This document shows positions 31,659 through 39,290 of a stretch of DNA of 54,793 bases, piece by piece. Both the position numbers and the translations under genes were made by a program. Numbering within the stretch: position 1 is the stretch's first letter; each line of letters opens with the position of its first letter. Under the pieces are notes generated by a model. It was not told the origin of the DNA. It saw nothing but the letters and a program-made list of their open reading frames with translations, and did no database searches. Origin of the DNA: Candidatus Collierbacteria bacterium (lineage in GTDB: Bacteria; Patescibacteriota; Microgenomatia; UBA1400; MFAQ01); NCBI GenBank assembly GCA_903886255.1, contig CAISLM010000033.1, forward strand, positions 1 to 54,793, written 5' to 3'.

Positions 31659-31908
31659 ATTTTCTTCTGTTTGCCTCTTGTATCGTTTTAATTGACCAAA
31701 GCAGGTCGTGAGGTTCCCCGAATAGTTTCCTGTTTAATTTTTTCCAGCCGCTTTCGGGCATTTTTTTCGATCCGAGTGACAATTTTCCATCAATTCTTTG
31801 TGTGTAATAAACGACACCTTCCTCGTCATTTCTCATAAACCAGCCAATATAATTGCAATCTTTGCAGCCAAATCCTTCACAGTTTTGACATTGTATTGGT
31901 GTAATCAT
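31657..31908 (-). CDS. DnaJ-type single zinc-finger protein, last gene of Clp operon
   Basis: An 83-residue protein starting at ATG 31908. Its N-terminus carries C-Q-N-C-E-G-F-G-C-K-D-C (7-18), a compact C-x2-C-x-G-x-G-C-x2-C that resembles half of a DnaJ zinc module. The rest, with G-V-V-Y-Y-T-Q-R-I-D-G and K-K-L-N-R-K-L-F-G, is not recognised. It overlaps the Clp ATPase stop by ATGA, and a TATAAA lies 6 nt upstream inside the end of the ATPase gene, so it may be both cotranscribed and separately started. Confidence 0.7.
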   Translation of the reverse strand: MITPIQCQNCEGFGCKDCNYIGWFMRNDEEGVVYYTQRIDGKLSLGSKKMPESGWKKLNRKLFGEPHDLLWSIKTIQEANRRK

Positions 31909-34046
31909 GTTATTTTTATACCGGCTGGGCTCCAATTAATAGTTTGCCCCGAAGCAACTTGGTTTCTAATTATCATTTCCGATATAGGGGTTTCAATCGC
32001 CTCCTTTATTGCTCTTTCAATCGACCTTGCCCCAAACTTTTGATCGGCATTATTTTTAACAAAAGTATCCATATCATTTTCGGCGATTTCCAACTTTATT
32101 CCCTTATCCGTCAAAACGTGTTCCAAATTTCCGAGTTTGAGTCTGGCAATCTTTTTAAATGGTTCTAGGCTTAATGGATTGAAAATAATTATTTCATCAA
32201 ACCGGTTGATCATCTCAATCCGGAAATAATTTTTTATCAGCGGTAAAATCGTTTGCTGATACAGAATTTGTTTATCAATAGCCGGGTCTTTAGTCACCGC
32301 AGCGAAGATTTCTTCGGCTCCGATATTACTGGTAAATATTAATATTGTATTTTTAAAATCCACTAAATTCCCCTTTGAATCCGTTAACCTTCCTTCATCA
32401 AGTATTTGTAGAAAAATATCAAAAACTTTCGGGTGAGCCTTCTCAATTTCATCAAATAATACCAAACAATAAGGTTTCTTTAATACTGCATTTGTTAGCT
32501 GGCCTCCCTCATCATAGCCGACGTATCCCGGGGGTGAACCGATAAGCCGCATGACAGTATTTGGTTCTGAAAATTCAGACATATCCAAGCGGATAAATGC
32601 TTTTTCGTCACCAAAATATTTGCTCCCCAGTGTTTTTGCCAATTCCGTTTTTCCCACACCGGTGGGACCAAGAAATAAAAATGATCCAATCGGTTTTTTT
32701 GGGTCCTTTAGACCTGAACGGGAGCGCCTTATTGCTTGCGATATCAGTTTGATTGCTTCATCTTGACCAATTACTTTTTCGGATAGAACTTGCTCCAGAT
32801 TACTCAAAACATCCTTCTCCGACTCTGTTAATTTAGCAAGCGGTAAATTTGTTTTTTGGGCTATCACATCCATGAGGATGTCTTCCGATATGGCCGATTT
32901 ACCACTAATTCTCGCTTGTGCAGCCAGTTCGGAAATTAGTCCAATTGCTTTTTCCGGGAAAGCTATGCCCGGCAAATATCTTTTTGACATTTCATAAATC
33001 TTTTCTCCCAGTCCTTGTTCGTTTCCAATTTTCTCCGACTCACTCAGCTGTTTCAGTTTGAAATCGATGACCTTTAAAATCGTCGATTTGTCCATCTCAT
33101 CAATTGAAATTTTATTCAATCGTTGTAATTCCGGGCGGTTTTCCAAAAATGTTTTATAAAAAGAATCTTCAGTCAAGATGATAGTTTTTACTTCTGTTTG
33201 ACTTCGAATTGTCTCTATTAAATCCAGTGCCACTTTCCAATCGGATTCAAAAAATTCAATCCCTTTTATAATTAATATCACCGGTTCGTTTGCCTGAATT
33301 TCTTCGATACTTGACTGCACCACAGCATCAATTTTTTCATTTGACCCCACCAAAGATGAAAGTTCCATTTTATAAACACTCGTAAACCGGAAGTCGGGAA
33401 TATTTGTTCTCAAAGTCTTTAACGCGTTCATAACCGAGGCAAATGCATCGACTCCTCTTCTGGCCAAAATAATCAAACCGGTCGATTCTTTTACCGACAA
33501 TCCCCGGATAATCTGTTCGTAATAAACATCAAAAAAACGATTATATCCGTCCTCATCTATCGGTCGCTCAAGAACTCCGGATAAGTCGGACGATATCTTG
33601 GATTTTCTTTTAATAAAAATCAAATCGGCGCATTTGCCCCAACCGGGATTTGCCTTAATAAGATTTACAATTCTTGGCATAGAAATTCCCGCCATTAAAA
33701 TATCCTCCGGCTCCGTCAACTGACCCACTTTCTTCATAAATGCATTTATGATCATTATTTTTGCCTCCGGAGCCAAAAAAATCATATCAGTGAAATCCTT
33801 CTTATACCCATGGCTCAATTCGCCGGAATATTTTTTGCCAAATTCAAAATCGGAATCACTAATGTTACTTGAATATTCACTTGAAAGAAACGCTTGAAGG
33901 AATATATCTACTTCGGAGATAACGGATTGTTTTTGTCCTTTACAATACTCGACCGATTTTTCTATAACACTCAAGACCTTATCACTTAGCAAAGGAGAAA
34001 TATCTTTTGACACGCCCGTTTGCGGCATCGAATTATTACTATCCAT
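31905..34046 (-). CDS. Clp/HSP100-like AAA+ ATPase with degenerate first nucleotide-binding domain
   Basis: A 713-residue protein of the ClpA/ClpC two-ring type. NBD2 is intact: Walker A G-P-T-G-V-G-K-T (460-467), Walker B V-L-F-D-E (529-533), sensor F-T-S-N-I-G, Arg finger region I-N-R-F-D-E, and C-terminal G-A-R-S-I. NBD1 is degraded: where Walker A should lie (189-204) it reads L-I-I-L-A-R-R-G-V-D-A-F-A without G-K-T, and the Walker B position reads L-I-I-K-G-I-E-F instead of a D-E pair. No middle coiled-coil is present. The N-terminal ~160 residues are not the usual Clp_N repeat. It may act as an unfoldase or regulator with one active ring. It lies between two zinc-finger genes with 4- and 8-nt overlaps. 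Confidence 0.88.
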   Translation of the reverse strand: MDSNNSMPQTGVSKDISPLLSDKVLSVIEKSVEYCKGQKQSVISEVDIFLQAFLSSEYSSNISDSDFEFGKKYSGELSHGYKKDFTDMIFLAPEAKIMIINAFMKKVGQLTEPEDILMAGISMPRIVNLIKANPGWGKCADLIFIKRKSKISSDLSGVLERPIDEDGYNRFFDVYYEQIIRGLSVKESTGLIILARRGVDAFASVMNALKTLRTNIPDFRFTSVYKMELSSLVGSNEKIDAVVQSSIEEIQANEPVILIIKGIEFFESDWKVALDLIETIRSQTEVKTIILTEDSFYKTFLENRPELQRLNKISIDEMDKSTILKVIDFKLKQLSESEKIGNEQGLGEKIYEMSKRYLPGIAFPEKAIGLISELAAQARISGKSAISEDILMDVIAQKTNLPLAKLTESEKDVLSNLEQVLSEKVIGQDEAIKLISQAIRRSRSGLKDPKKPIGSFLFLGPTGVGKTELAKTLGSKYFGDEKAFIRLDMSEFSEPNTVMRLIGSPPGYVGYDEGGQLTNAVLKKPYCLVLFDEIEKAHPKVFDIFLQILDEGRLTDSKGNLVDFKNTILIFTSNIGAEEIFAAVTKDPAIDKQILYQQTILPLIKNYFRIEMINRFDEIIIFNPLSLEPFKKIARLKLGNLEHVLTDKGIKLEIAENDMDTFVKNNADQKFGARSIERAIKEAIETPISEMIIRNQVASGQTINWSPAGIKIT
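31915..31920 (-). promoter_or_regulatory. internal -10 element for the 31657 zinc-finger gene
   Basis: TATAAA on the minus strand with a 6-nt spacer to ATG 31908, inside the last codons of the ATPase gene. Confidence 0.35.
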
Positions 34047-34314
34047 TTTTGAAAAATACGGCGATTAATGTTACAACCCCCAAAAACAAAATAAAAAACA
34101 TAGAAACATACAAAATCACATTTCTTTTGATCATTTTTCTCCTGGCGAAGTCAACAAAACCGGGCAATCTTAAATAATTCTCTGTATTACTCTTAATAAT
34201 TTTTATTCCAATCCCATTGCATTTATCACATTTGTTGGCTGAATATAAAGGTGAGACTCCCCATCCGCCGCAAACAGGACAATATATGGTGTTTTTTGAT
34301 TGGGCAGACTCCAT
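34039..34314 (-). CDS. membrane-anchored DnaJ-type zinc-finger protein
   Basis: A 91-residue protein. N-terminal zinc module: C12-P-V-C15-G-G-W-G and C29-D-K-C32-N-G-I-G, two C-x2-C-x-G-x-G repeats as in the DnaJ cysteine-rich domain, followed by basic residues (R-R-K-M-I-K-R, about 58-65) and one transmembrane segment (about 66-88). Probably cytosolic zinc finger anchored to the membrane. It overlaps the Clp ATPase start by 8 nt and is the first gene of the operon, with a TATTAT 6 nt upstream. Confidence 0.78.
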   Translation of the reverse strand: MESAQSKNTIYCPVCGGWGVSPLYSANKCDKCNGIGIKIIKSNTENYLRLPGFVDFARRKMIKRNVILYVSMFFILFLGVVTLIAVFFKNG

Positions 34315-34320
34315 ATAGTA

Positions 34321-34326
34321 ATAATA
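34321..34326 (-). promoter_or_regulatory. -10 element of Clp/zinc-finger operon (leaderless type)
   Basis: TATTAT on the minus strand, spacer TACTAT (6 nt), ATG 34314. Confidence 0.5.
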
Positions 34327-34363
34327 AACTATAAAGCCGTCAAAATATTACTTTCTGCGTAGT

Positions 34364-35188
34364 TTATAGCCAGCGGAAATATCCACCGGGAAACTGAACC
34401 AATTTTCCTCCAAACCGCCTCTTGAATTCTGTGAATCCGACCCATCTTTTTTGAGGCCATCGAGGGTCAAACACACCCTCAAAGTCAAAAAATTTTAAGC
34501 CTCTATTTTTTGCCCGTAACATTTCTTCCCAAACTAGTTTGTAATGCGCTCCGGATTTTCTGCCCGCCTCACTTGTCCAGGTCATATAGTAATTGGCTTC
34601 GTCTTTTGAATCGATTACCATCAATCCTGATTGGTACTCGTCACCAATCCTGCTCATAGTCAATCTCACTTTATTTTTTCCAAAACTTTTAATTAAATTT
34701 TCCACTTCGGCAGGATTCATTATCCAGATCTTCGATGATTTTTTCCAATACTTACAAAATTTTTCTGGTTCAACCTCTTCGATGATTACGTCTTTATTTT
34801 TCTTTATTAATCTTTTTGCGTTTTCCGATAAATCGTCCCAAAGTTCCTTTTCTGTTTTTGTTAGGTCATTTATATATGTGCTGACTGCCAAATAAGGAAA
34901 ATTTGTTAAGCGATATCCGGCTCTTCTAAATACATCAGGATCTTGAACTCTCTGCGGCTCAATAATCGAGTTGGCCACCCAATGCTTTCTCTTTAATCTC
35001 TTTAATTCATTAAAGTCAGGATCATAATTAGACCGCTGTATCTTCATCATGGTAAAAGGCCACCAACCTAGCCGTAAAATAAATACCTGCATTGAATGTC
35101 TGCCATCGGAAGCGCCAACTCTAATCGTTTCCCAGCTACGATGTTTCAAGTGCCCGCCCCAACCCTTTGATTGCCGGATATCTTCCAT
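34364..35188 (-). CDS. FemAB-family aminoacyltransferase-like protein (second of pair)
   Basis: A 274-residue member of the FemABX/GNAT-fold group, shorter than the first. Recognisable parts: W-E-T-I-R-V (near 19-24), Y-R-L-T-N-F-P-Y-L-A-V-S-T-Y-I-N-D-L (about 92-109), L-S-E-N-A-K-R-L-I-K-K (about 120-130), then G-A-H-Y-K-L-V-W-E-E-M-L-R-A-K-N-R-G (about 212-229) and F-D-F-E-G-V-F-D-P-R-W-P, close to the F-D-x-x-G-x of FemAB. FemX-like enzymes add amino acids from aminoacyl-tRNA to lipid II for peptidoglycan cross-bridges. It overlaps the first FemAB gene by one base (TAATG). Confidence 0.85.
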   Translation of the reverse strand: MEDIRQSKGWGGHLKHRSWETIRVGASDGRHSMQVFILRLGWWPFTMMKIQRSNYDPDFNELKRLKRKHWVANSIIEPQRVQDPDVFRRAGYRLTNFPYLAVSTYINDLTKTEKELWDDLSENAKRLIKKNKDVIIEEVEPEKFCKYWKKSSKIWIMNPAEVENLIKSFGKNKVRLTMSRIGDEYQSGLMVIDSKDEANYYMTWTSEAGRKSGAHYKLVWEEMLRAKNRGLKFFDFEGVFDPRWPQKRWVGFTEFKRRFGGKLVQFPGGYFRWL

Positions 35189-36207
35189 TATTTTCGAAGT
35201 CGCGCCAATAATTTCAGTCCGAACCAGCGCACTTTATCCGACAGGCCATAAAGTTTATAGAGAGTCGGATTCACTACCAAGTCAAAGCTCCCCAAAAATT
35301 CTACCAACTCTGCACCATAACCTTGTTTAAATTTGTGGAATCCATACCAAGGATCGGCAGTATCGGGATCCGGTCCCAAACTTCCCCACATGTCAAACAA
35401 TTTGCAACCCTGTTTTTTTCCATATCTGATTACCTCCCACATCATCAAGTTACTCGCCATCACCTCGCGGTTTTCATTACCGGAAGCGCCATAGGGGTAA
35501 TAAATAGTATCGTTTAATATAAACACCATCCACGCAGTTAAGGTTTTTTCTTCATAGACTGCTTTAAACAGGTGGCCCATTCCCGACTCGGTCATCGTCT
35601 GCCACATTTTTTGATGATATTCCTTAGTATGAGCAAAGAACCCCTGTCTTTTCGTCGTTTCTTCCATTAGCTTCCAATAGTCCTCAAAACCTTTTAACGT
35701 ATTATCCTCAATTATTTCCACACCTTTTTTCTCCGCCAGACGCAGATTGTATCGGGTCTTCTGATGCATATTTTTCAAAAGATCTTCTTCGGTTTTGGAA
35801 ATATCCAGCTGAAAAGTGTACTTGGTAAACAGAGGTTTACCCTTTACCCAATTAAAGTTACTGGCAAGTGATGAAATTTCCTTTTCTGTTTCCGGATTTA
35901 TCTTTTCATTTGGTTCAAATTTTACAAATATCGCTCCTCTCTTTTGGGCCTCTTTGAAAATAGCCTCGACTTCTTCTTTATCTGGGACAGAAGATTTTGG
36001 GCAATATCCGATCCGGAAATTTGTATGAGGAATTTTATGCCAGGTGATCTGGAAAACCGTTTTTATTTTTCCGTTTTCTCTATTTGTTAGCCGGCTAAGG
36101 CCGACCCCTGTTTTTTTGCGGAACTCACCCCACTCCCAGGATTGCAGTGGATGACGGGCTGCTTTGTCAAAAGTTTGCTTATCTTTTTCCGTAAATTCAT
36201 TAATCAC
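35188..36207 (-). CDS. FemAB-family peptidoglycan bridge ligase-like protein (first of pair)
   Basis: A 339-residue protein starting with GTG 36207. Typical FemABX features: H-P-L-Q-S-W-E-W-G-E-F-R-K-K (18-31), P-E-T-E-K-E-I, M-H-Q-K-T-R-Y-N-L-R-L-A-E-K-K-G-V (about 144-160), and in the second half Y-P-Y-G-A-S-G-N-E-N-R-E-V-M-A-S-N-L-M-M-W-E (about 238-259), followed by F-D-M-W-G-S-L-G-P-D. It should transfer an amino acid to the lipid II stem peptide. The tandem FemAB pair suggests a two-residue cross-bridge made in sequence (inference). Confidence 0.9.
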   Translation of the reverse strand: MINEFTEKDKQTFDKAARHPLQSWEWGEFRKKTGVGLSRLTNRENGKIKTVFQITWHKIPHTNFRIGYCPKSSVPDKEEVEAIFKEAQKRGAIFVKFEPNEKINPETEKEISSLASNFNWVKGKPLFTKYTFQLDISKTEEDLLKNMHQKTRYNLRLAEKKGVEIIEDNTLKGFEDYWKLMEETTKRQGFFAHTKEYHQKMWQTMTESGMGHLFKAVYEEKTLTAWMVFILNDTIYYPYGASGNENREVMASNLMMWEVIRYGKKQGCKLFDMWGSLGPDPDTADPWYGFHKFKQGYGAELVEFLGSFDLVVNPTLYKLYGLSDKVRWFGLKLLARLRK

Positions 36208-36213
36208 CCTTAC

Positions 36214-36219
36214 ATTTTA
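36214..36219 (-). promoter_or_regulatory. -10 element of FemAB pair (leaderless type)
   Basis: TAAAAT on the minus strand with a 6-nt spacer to GTG 36207. Confidence 0.5.
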
Positions 36220-36246
36220 TCCTGTTTTAACCACAATAGGCATCAA

Positions 36247-36275
36247 TTGCTCCCCACAGGCTTATAACGTATAAT
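36247..36275 (+). promoter_or_regulatory. promoter of orphan gene 36314
   Basis: TTGCTC (36247-36252), 17 nt, TATAAT (36270-36275). The leader of about 32 nt ends in AAGGAG 7 nt before the ATG. Confidence 0.7.
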
Positions 36276-36313
36276 TCCTCAAAGTTTACCTTAAAATTTT
36301 ATAAGGAGAAGCC

Positions 36314-36616
36314 ATGATTACCCTTGGAGAAAAAGGAAAAGTTAAAGGGGAGGAATATCTGGTTCCTCTCGACGATCAAACTTATGCCCACCCGGAAAGT
36401 TTTGGCAAGCCAACATATTTCCCGATACTGAAACCTAAACAGTCGCTCGTGTGTGCCTTTCACCGCTTTGTAAAAGTTGATCTCTTTATCTGCGAAACCA
36501 TTGGTGATGTTCACTTGCTCTGGTATCTTCTCTACGATCGAGGTGCCGGCGAAAAACTCGAATGGTTCACCGGTTTCATTGAAAAAGGCATATTTTTTCC
36601 ACCATCCCGACCCTAA
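36314..36616 (+). CDS. hypothetical protein, stop codon inside its terminator
   Basis: A 100-residue soluble protein with beta-rich character (T-L-G-E-K-G-K-V-K-G-E-E-Y-L-V-P-L-D-D, 3-21) and aromatic residues in the second half (V-D-L-F-I-C, H-L-L-W-Y-L-L-Y). No family is recognised. The start is set by AAGGAG. The stop codon TAA (36614-36616) lies in the loop of the terminator hairpin, so termination and translation ends coincide. It belongs to the leadered orphan group. Confidence 0.65.
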   Translation: MITLGEKGKVKGEEYLVPLDDQTYAHPESFGKPTYFPILKPKQSLVCAFHRFVKVDLFICETIGDVHLLWYLLYDRGAGEKLEWFTGFIEKGIFFPPSRP

Positions 36617-36631
36617 CCGGTCGGGTTTTTT
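36606..36631 (+). terminator. intrinsic terminator overlapping the stop codon
   Basis: CCCGACC-ctaacc-GGTCGGG followed by TTTTTT; the loop holds the TAA stop of the upstream gene. Confidence 0.9.
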
Positions 36632-38548
36632 CTACCAATTATCAATCTCGGCAAAATCATCTTTTGTCTCCTCGGCAATTTCCCAATCCTGGACAATTCT
36701 CCTTTTTTTCTCGCCGAACTCATCCAAACCGAGAGAAGGAGAAGACATTTTCCTTTCCACTTCCCGGACACCCCCAACTTTCTTTAATAAATTCTCAGGA
36801 ATTTCAGACAAAAATCTTGACGGAATCGAACCATGCCGACCCCCAAAAACCAAACGGCTTCTGGCCCATGATAATGTTAATCTTTTCTTTGCCCTGGTCA
36901 TCGCCACATACATCAGCCGGCGTTCTTCCTCGATTTCCTCTTTTTCTCCCGAAAGCATAGACCGGGAATGGGGGAACAGTCCCTCTTCCAAACCCACTAC
37001 AAATACATTTTCAAATTCCAGCCCTTTTGCCGCATGAACCGTCATCAGTGTAATTTTTGCATTTGATCTGTGCTGCTTTATTTCCGACTCGGACAAGGCC
37101 GCACTTTCCAAAAACTTTTCGATATCCGGATAATCCGACGCCACAGCTAAAAGTTCATTTATATTTTCAATTCTCGCCACATCATCCTCGTCCCGCTCAT
37201 CGAATCTCTCCAAAAATCCTACCGCATTGATTATTTCTTCCAAAAGCTGACCGGGATTCCCTTGACCTTGCTTTTTCGATAATTTCTCCAGCCATTTGTA
37301 AAAAACCTCCGCCCGTCTTTTGCCCAACTTCTCTATTCTGGCCCTGCTAATTTCTTCTTCGGGATTATTTACAATTCGCAGATAAGCAATCAGGTCTTTA
37401 ATTTCCGCCCGGTTGTAGAAGCGCAAACCCCCAACTAATTTATAAGGAATATCCCGCCGCATCAGCTCATCTTCAAAAGCGCGTGATTGGGCATTTGTTC
37501 GATAAAGAACGGCCACTTGTGCACCTTCATCAGATAGTTTTCTGCTTTGCTCCACGACATATTTTGCCTCATCTCGTTCATCCATTGCCTCAAAAAAATC
37601 TACTCGTTCACCAGTTCCTTCCGTAGTTTCCAGATGTAATGTCGGATGAGTTGTATTGTGGCTAATGACTCCATATGCCGTATCCAAAATATTTTGAGTA
37701 CTCCGATAGTTCATCGGCAAGCTAACAGTGGCTGCTTTTGGATATTCATTTTTAAACAAAACCAAATTTCGGTAATCGGCCCCCCTGAAGGAATAAATCG
37801 CTTGGGCCGCATCTCCCACAGCCGTAATATTTTGCTTTTCACCTGCCAGCAGTTTTGTTAGCTCGAACTGCGCCCTATTCGTATCCTGATATTCGTCCAC
37901 GAGTATCCATTCCAGCTTGTTGTTTACTTCGTCTCTAACTCGGTCAATCTTCAAAAGCGCCACAGCCTTTACCAGCAAGTCATCAAAATCAACTGCGTTA
38001 TTTTTTTTCAATTTATCCTGGTATGCTTTCCAAACTTTTACAACTGTCCTCCGGAAATAATCTCCCGCTGCCGCCTCTGCTTCTGAAATGCTTACCAAAT
38101 CATTTTTCATTTTACTGATGACAGCCAGGAACATCGCCGGCTTGTGTTCTTTTGGATCGATATCCAGCTCTTTGAGCACTCTTTTCATAGCCGCCTCCGA
38201 ATCATCGCTATCAAAGATCACATAATTTGGCTCTACGGCTACATTTGTTCCATATTCCCTCAGCAGTCTCGCACAAAATGTATGAAACGTTCCCGCAAAA
38301 CCCAGAGTCCCCGTTTTTTCACCAATTTTTTTTACCCTTTCCCTCATTTCTTCGGCCGCCTTGTTTGTAAAAGTCAGTAAGGCAATCTTTCCCGGGTCGA
38401 CCTTCATATCCTGAATTAAATAGGCTGTCCTATATGTTAGTACCCTGGTTTTTCCCGATCCTGCCCCGGCCAAAATCAAAAGTGGGCCGCCTCCATAGGT
38501 AACGGCTTCTTTCTGCTCTTGGTTTAATTCTTCTAGATAGTTGCTCAT
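36632..38548 (-). CDS. pcrA: ATP-dependent DNA helicase PcrA/UvrD
   Basis: A 638-residue SF1A helicase starting at ATG 38548. Motifs: Q (L-N-Q-E-Q-K-E-A-V, 8-16), I A-G-A-G-S-G-K-T (27-34), Ia F-T-N-K-A-A-E-E-M, II V-D-E-Y-Q-D-T-N, III G-D-A-A-Q-A-I-Y-S-F-R-G-A, IV M-N-Y-R-S, V T-V-H-A-A-K-G-L-E-F, VI Y-V-A-M-T-R-A-K. It unwinds DNA in nucleotide excision repair, mismatch repair and plasmid or stalled-fork processing. The C-terminal tail past motif VI is shorter than in E. coli UvrD (~720 residues). An extension to 38578 is open but lacks support. No Shine-Dalgarno sequence. Confidence 0.93.
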   Translation of the reverse strand: MSNYLEELNQEQKEAVTYGGGPLLILAGAGSGKTRVLTYRTAYLIQDMKVDPGKIALLTFTNKAAEEMRERVKKIGEKTGTLGFAGTFHTFCARLLREYGTNVAVEPNYVIFDSDDSEAAMKRVLKELDIDPKEHKPAMFLAVISKMKNDLVSISEAEAAAGDYFRRTVVKVWKAYQDKLKKNNAVDFDDLLVKAVALLKIDRVRDEVNNKLEWILVDEYQDTNRAQFELTKLLAGEKQNITAVGDAAQAIYSFRGADYRNLVLFKNEYPKAATVSLPMNYRSTQNILDTAYGVISHNTTHPTLHLETTEGTGERVDFFEAMDERDEAKYVVEQSRKLSDEGAQVAVLYRTNAQSRAFEDELMRRDIPYKLVGGLRFYNRAEIKDLIAYLRIVNNPEEEISRARIEKLGKRRAEVFYKWLEKLSKKQGQGNPGQLLEEIINAVGFLERFDERDEDDVARIENINELLAVASDYPDIEKFLESAALSESEIKQHRSNAKITLMTVHAAKGLEFENVFVVGLEEGLFPHSRSMLSGEKEEIEEERRLMYVAMTRAKKRLTLSWARSRLVFGGRHGSIPSRFLSEIPENLLKKVGGVREVERKMSSPSLGLDEFGEKKRRIVQDWEIAEETKDDFAEIDNW

Positions 38549-38577
38549 GCCAATAATATTGTAGTTGAAACTTGGCA

Positions 38578-38583
38578 TATAAT
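38578..38583 (+). promoter_or_regulatory. -10 element of tpiA
   Basis: Perfect TATAAT 11 nt upstream of ATG 38595; it overlaps the divergent helicase promoter region. Confidence 0.45.
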
Positions 38584-38594
38584 TAACTCAAACC

Positions 38595-39290
38595 ATGAAG
38601 TACATTATTGGAAATTGGAAAAGTAACCAAAATCTTACCGAGTCTCTTGTTTGGATTGATAGTATTCAAGCAATAAAACCAAGATTTAATAAAGATATTT
38701 CCGTAATTTTATGTTTGCCCTTTACGGATATTGCCGGTTTCAACCATAAATTGGCAGACCTTGAGATGCCCATCACTACAGGTGCACAGAACGTATCTCA
38801 TCTAGCACCCGGAAAGCATACCGGAGAAATTAACGCTGCCATGCTCGCCGAACTTGTGAGCTTTTGCATTGTTGGCCATTCCGATCGCCGCCGGGAATTT
38901 GCCGAGACGAGTGAAATGGTCGCCAAAAAGGCTCGCCTCCTCCTTGAAAATTCCATTACCCCCATTGTCTGTCTCGATCTTCCTTATCTGGATGAGCAGA
39001 TCAAAGAATTATTCCAAAAAAATATTGACGTTTCCCGCTGCATTTTTGTTTACGAACCAATCGCCGCTGTGGGAACCGGCCGCCCAATTGACCCCGTCGA
39101 TGCCAATCACACTGCCAATCAAATTAGTTTCTTGATCGACAACGCCGCGCCAATTCTTTATGGCGGTTCCGTCACCTCCGACAATGTAAAATCATTTGTC
39201 AGTCAAAACCGTATTGATGGGGTTTTAGTTGGGACAGATAGTCTTGAGCCTACACTATTCGCCGAAATCATCAATAGTCTGGGAAATTAA
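38595..39290 (+). CDS. tpiA: triosephosphate isomerase
   Basis: A 231-residue TIM barrel interconverting dihydroxyacetone phosphate and glyceraldehyde-3-phosphate. Catalytic residues: Asn/Lys in G-N-W-K-S-N (6-11), His in V-G-H-S-D-R-R (about 93-99), Glu in V-Y-E-P-I-A-A-V-G-T-G (about 153-163), and the phosphate-binding L-Y-G-G-S-V (about 189-194). It is shorter than usual (~250) at the second and third loops. The LCP gene follows directly (stop TAA, then ATG), so the two are cotranslated, though the functional link is unclear. Confidence 0.93.
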   Translation: MKYIIGNWKSNQNLTESLVWIDSIQAIKPRFNKDISVILCLPFTDIAGFNHKLADLEMPITTGAQNVSHLAPGKHTGEINAAMLAELVSFCIVGHSDRRREFAETSEMVAKKARLLLENSITPIVCLDLPYLDEQIKELFQKNIDVSRCIFVYEPIAAVGTGRPIDPVDANHTANQISFLIDNAAPILYGGSVTSDNVKSFVSQNRIDGVLVGTDSLEPTLFAEIINSLGN

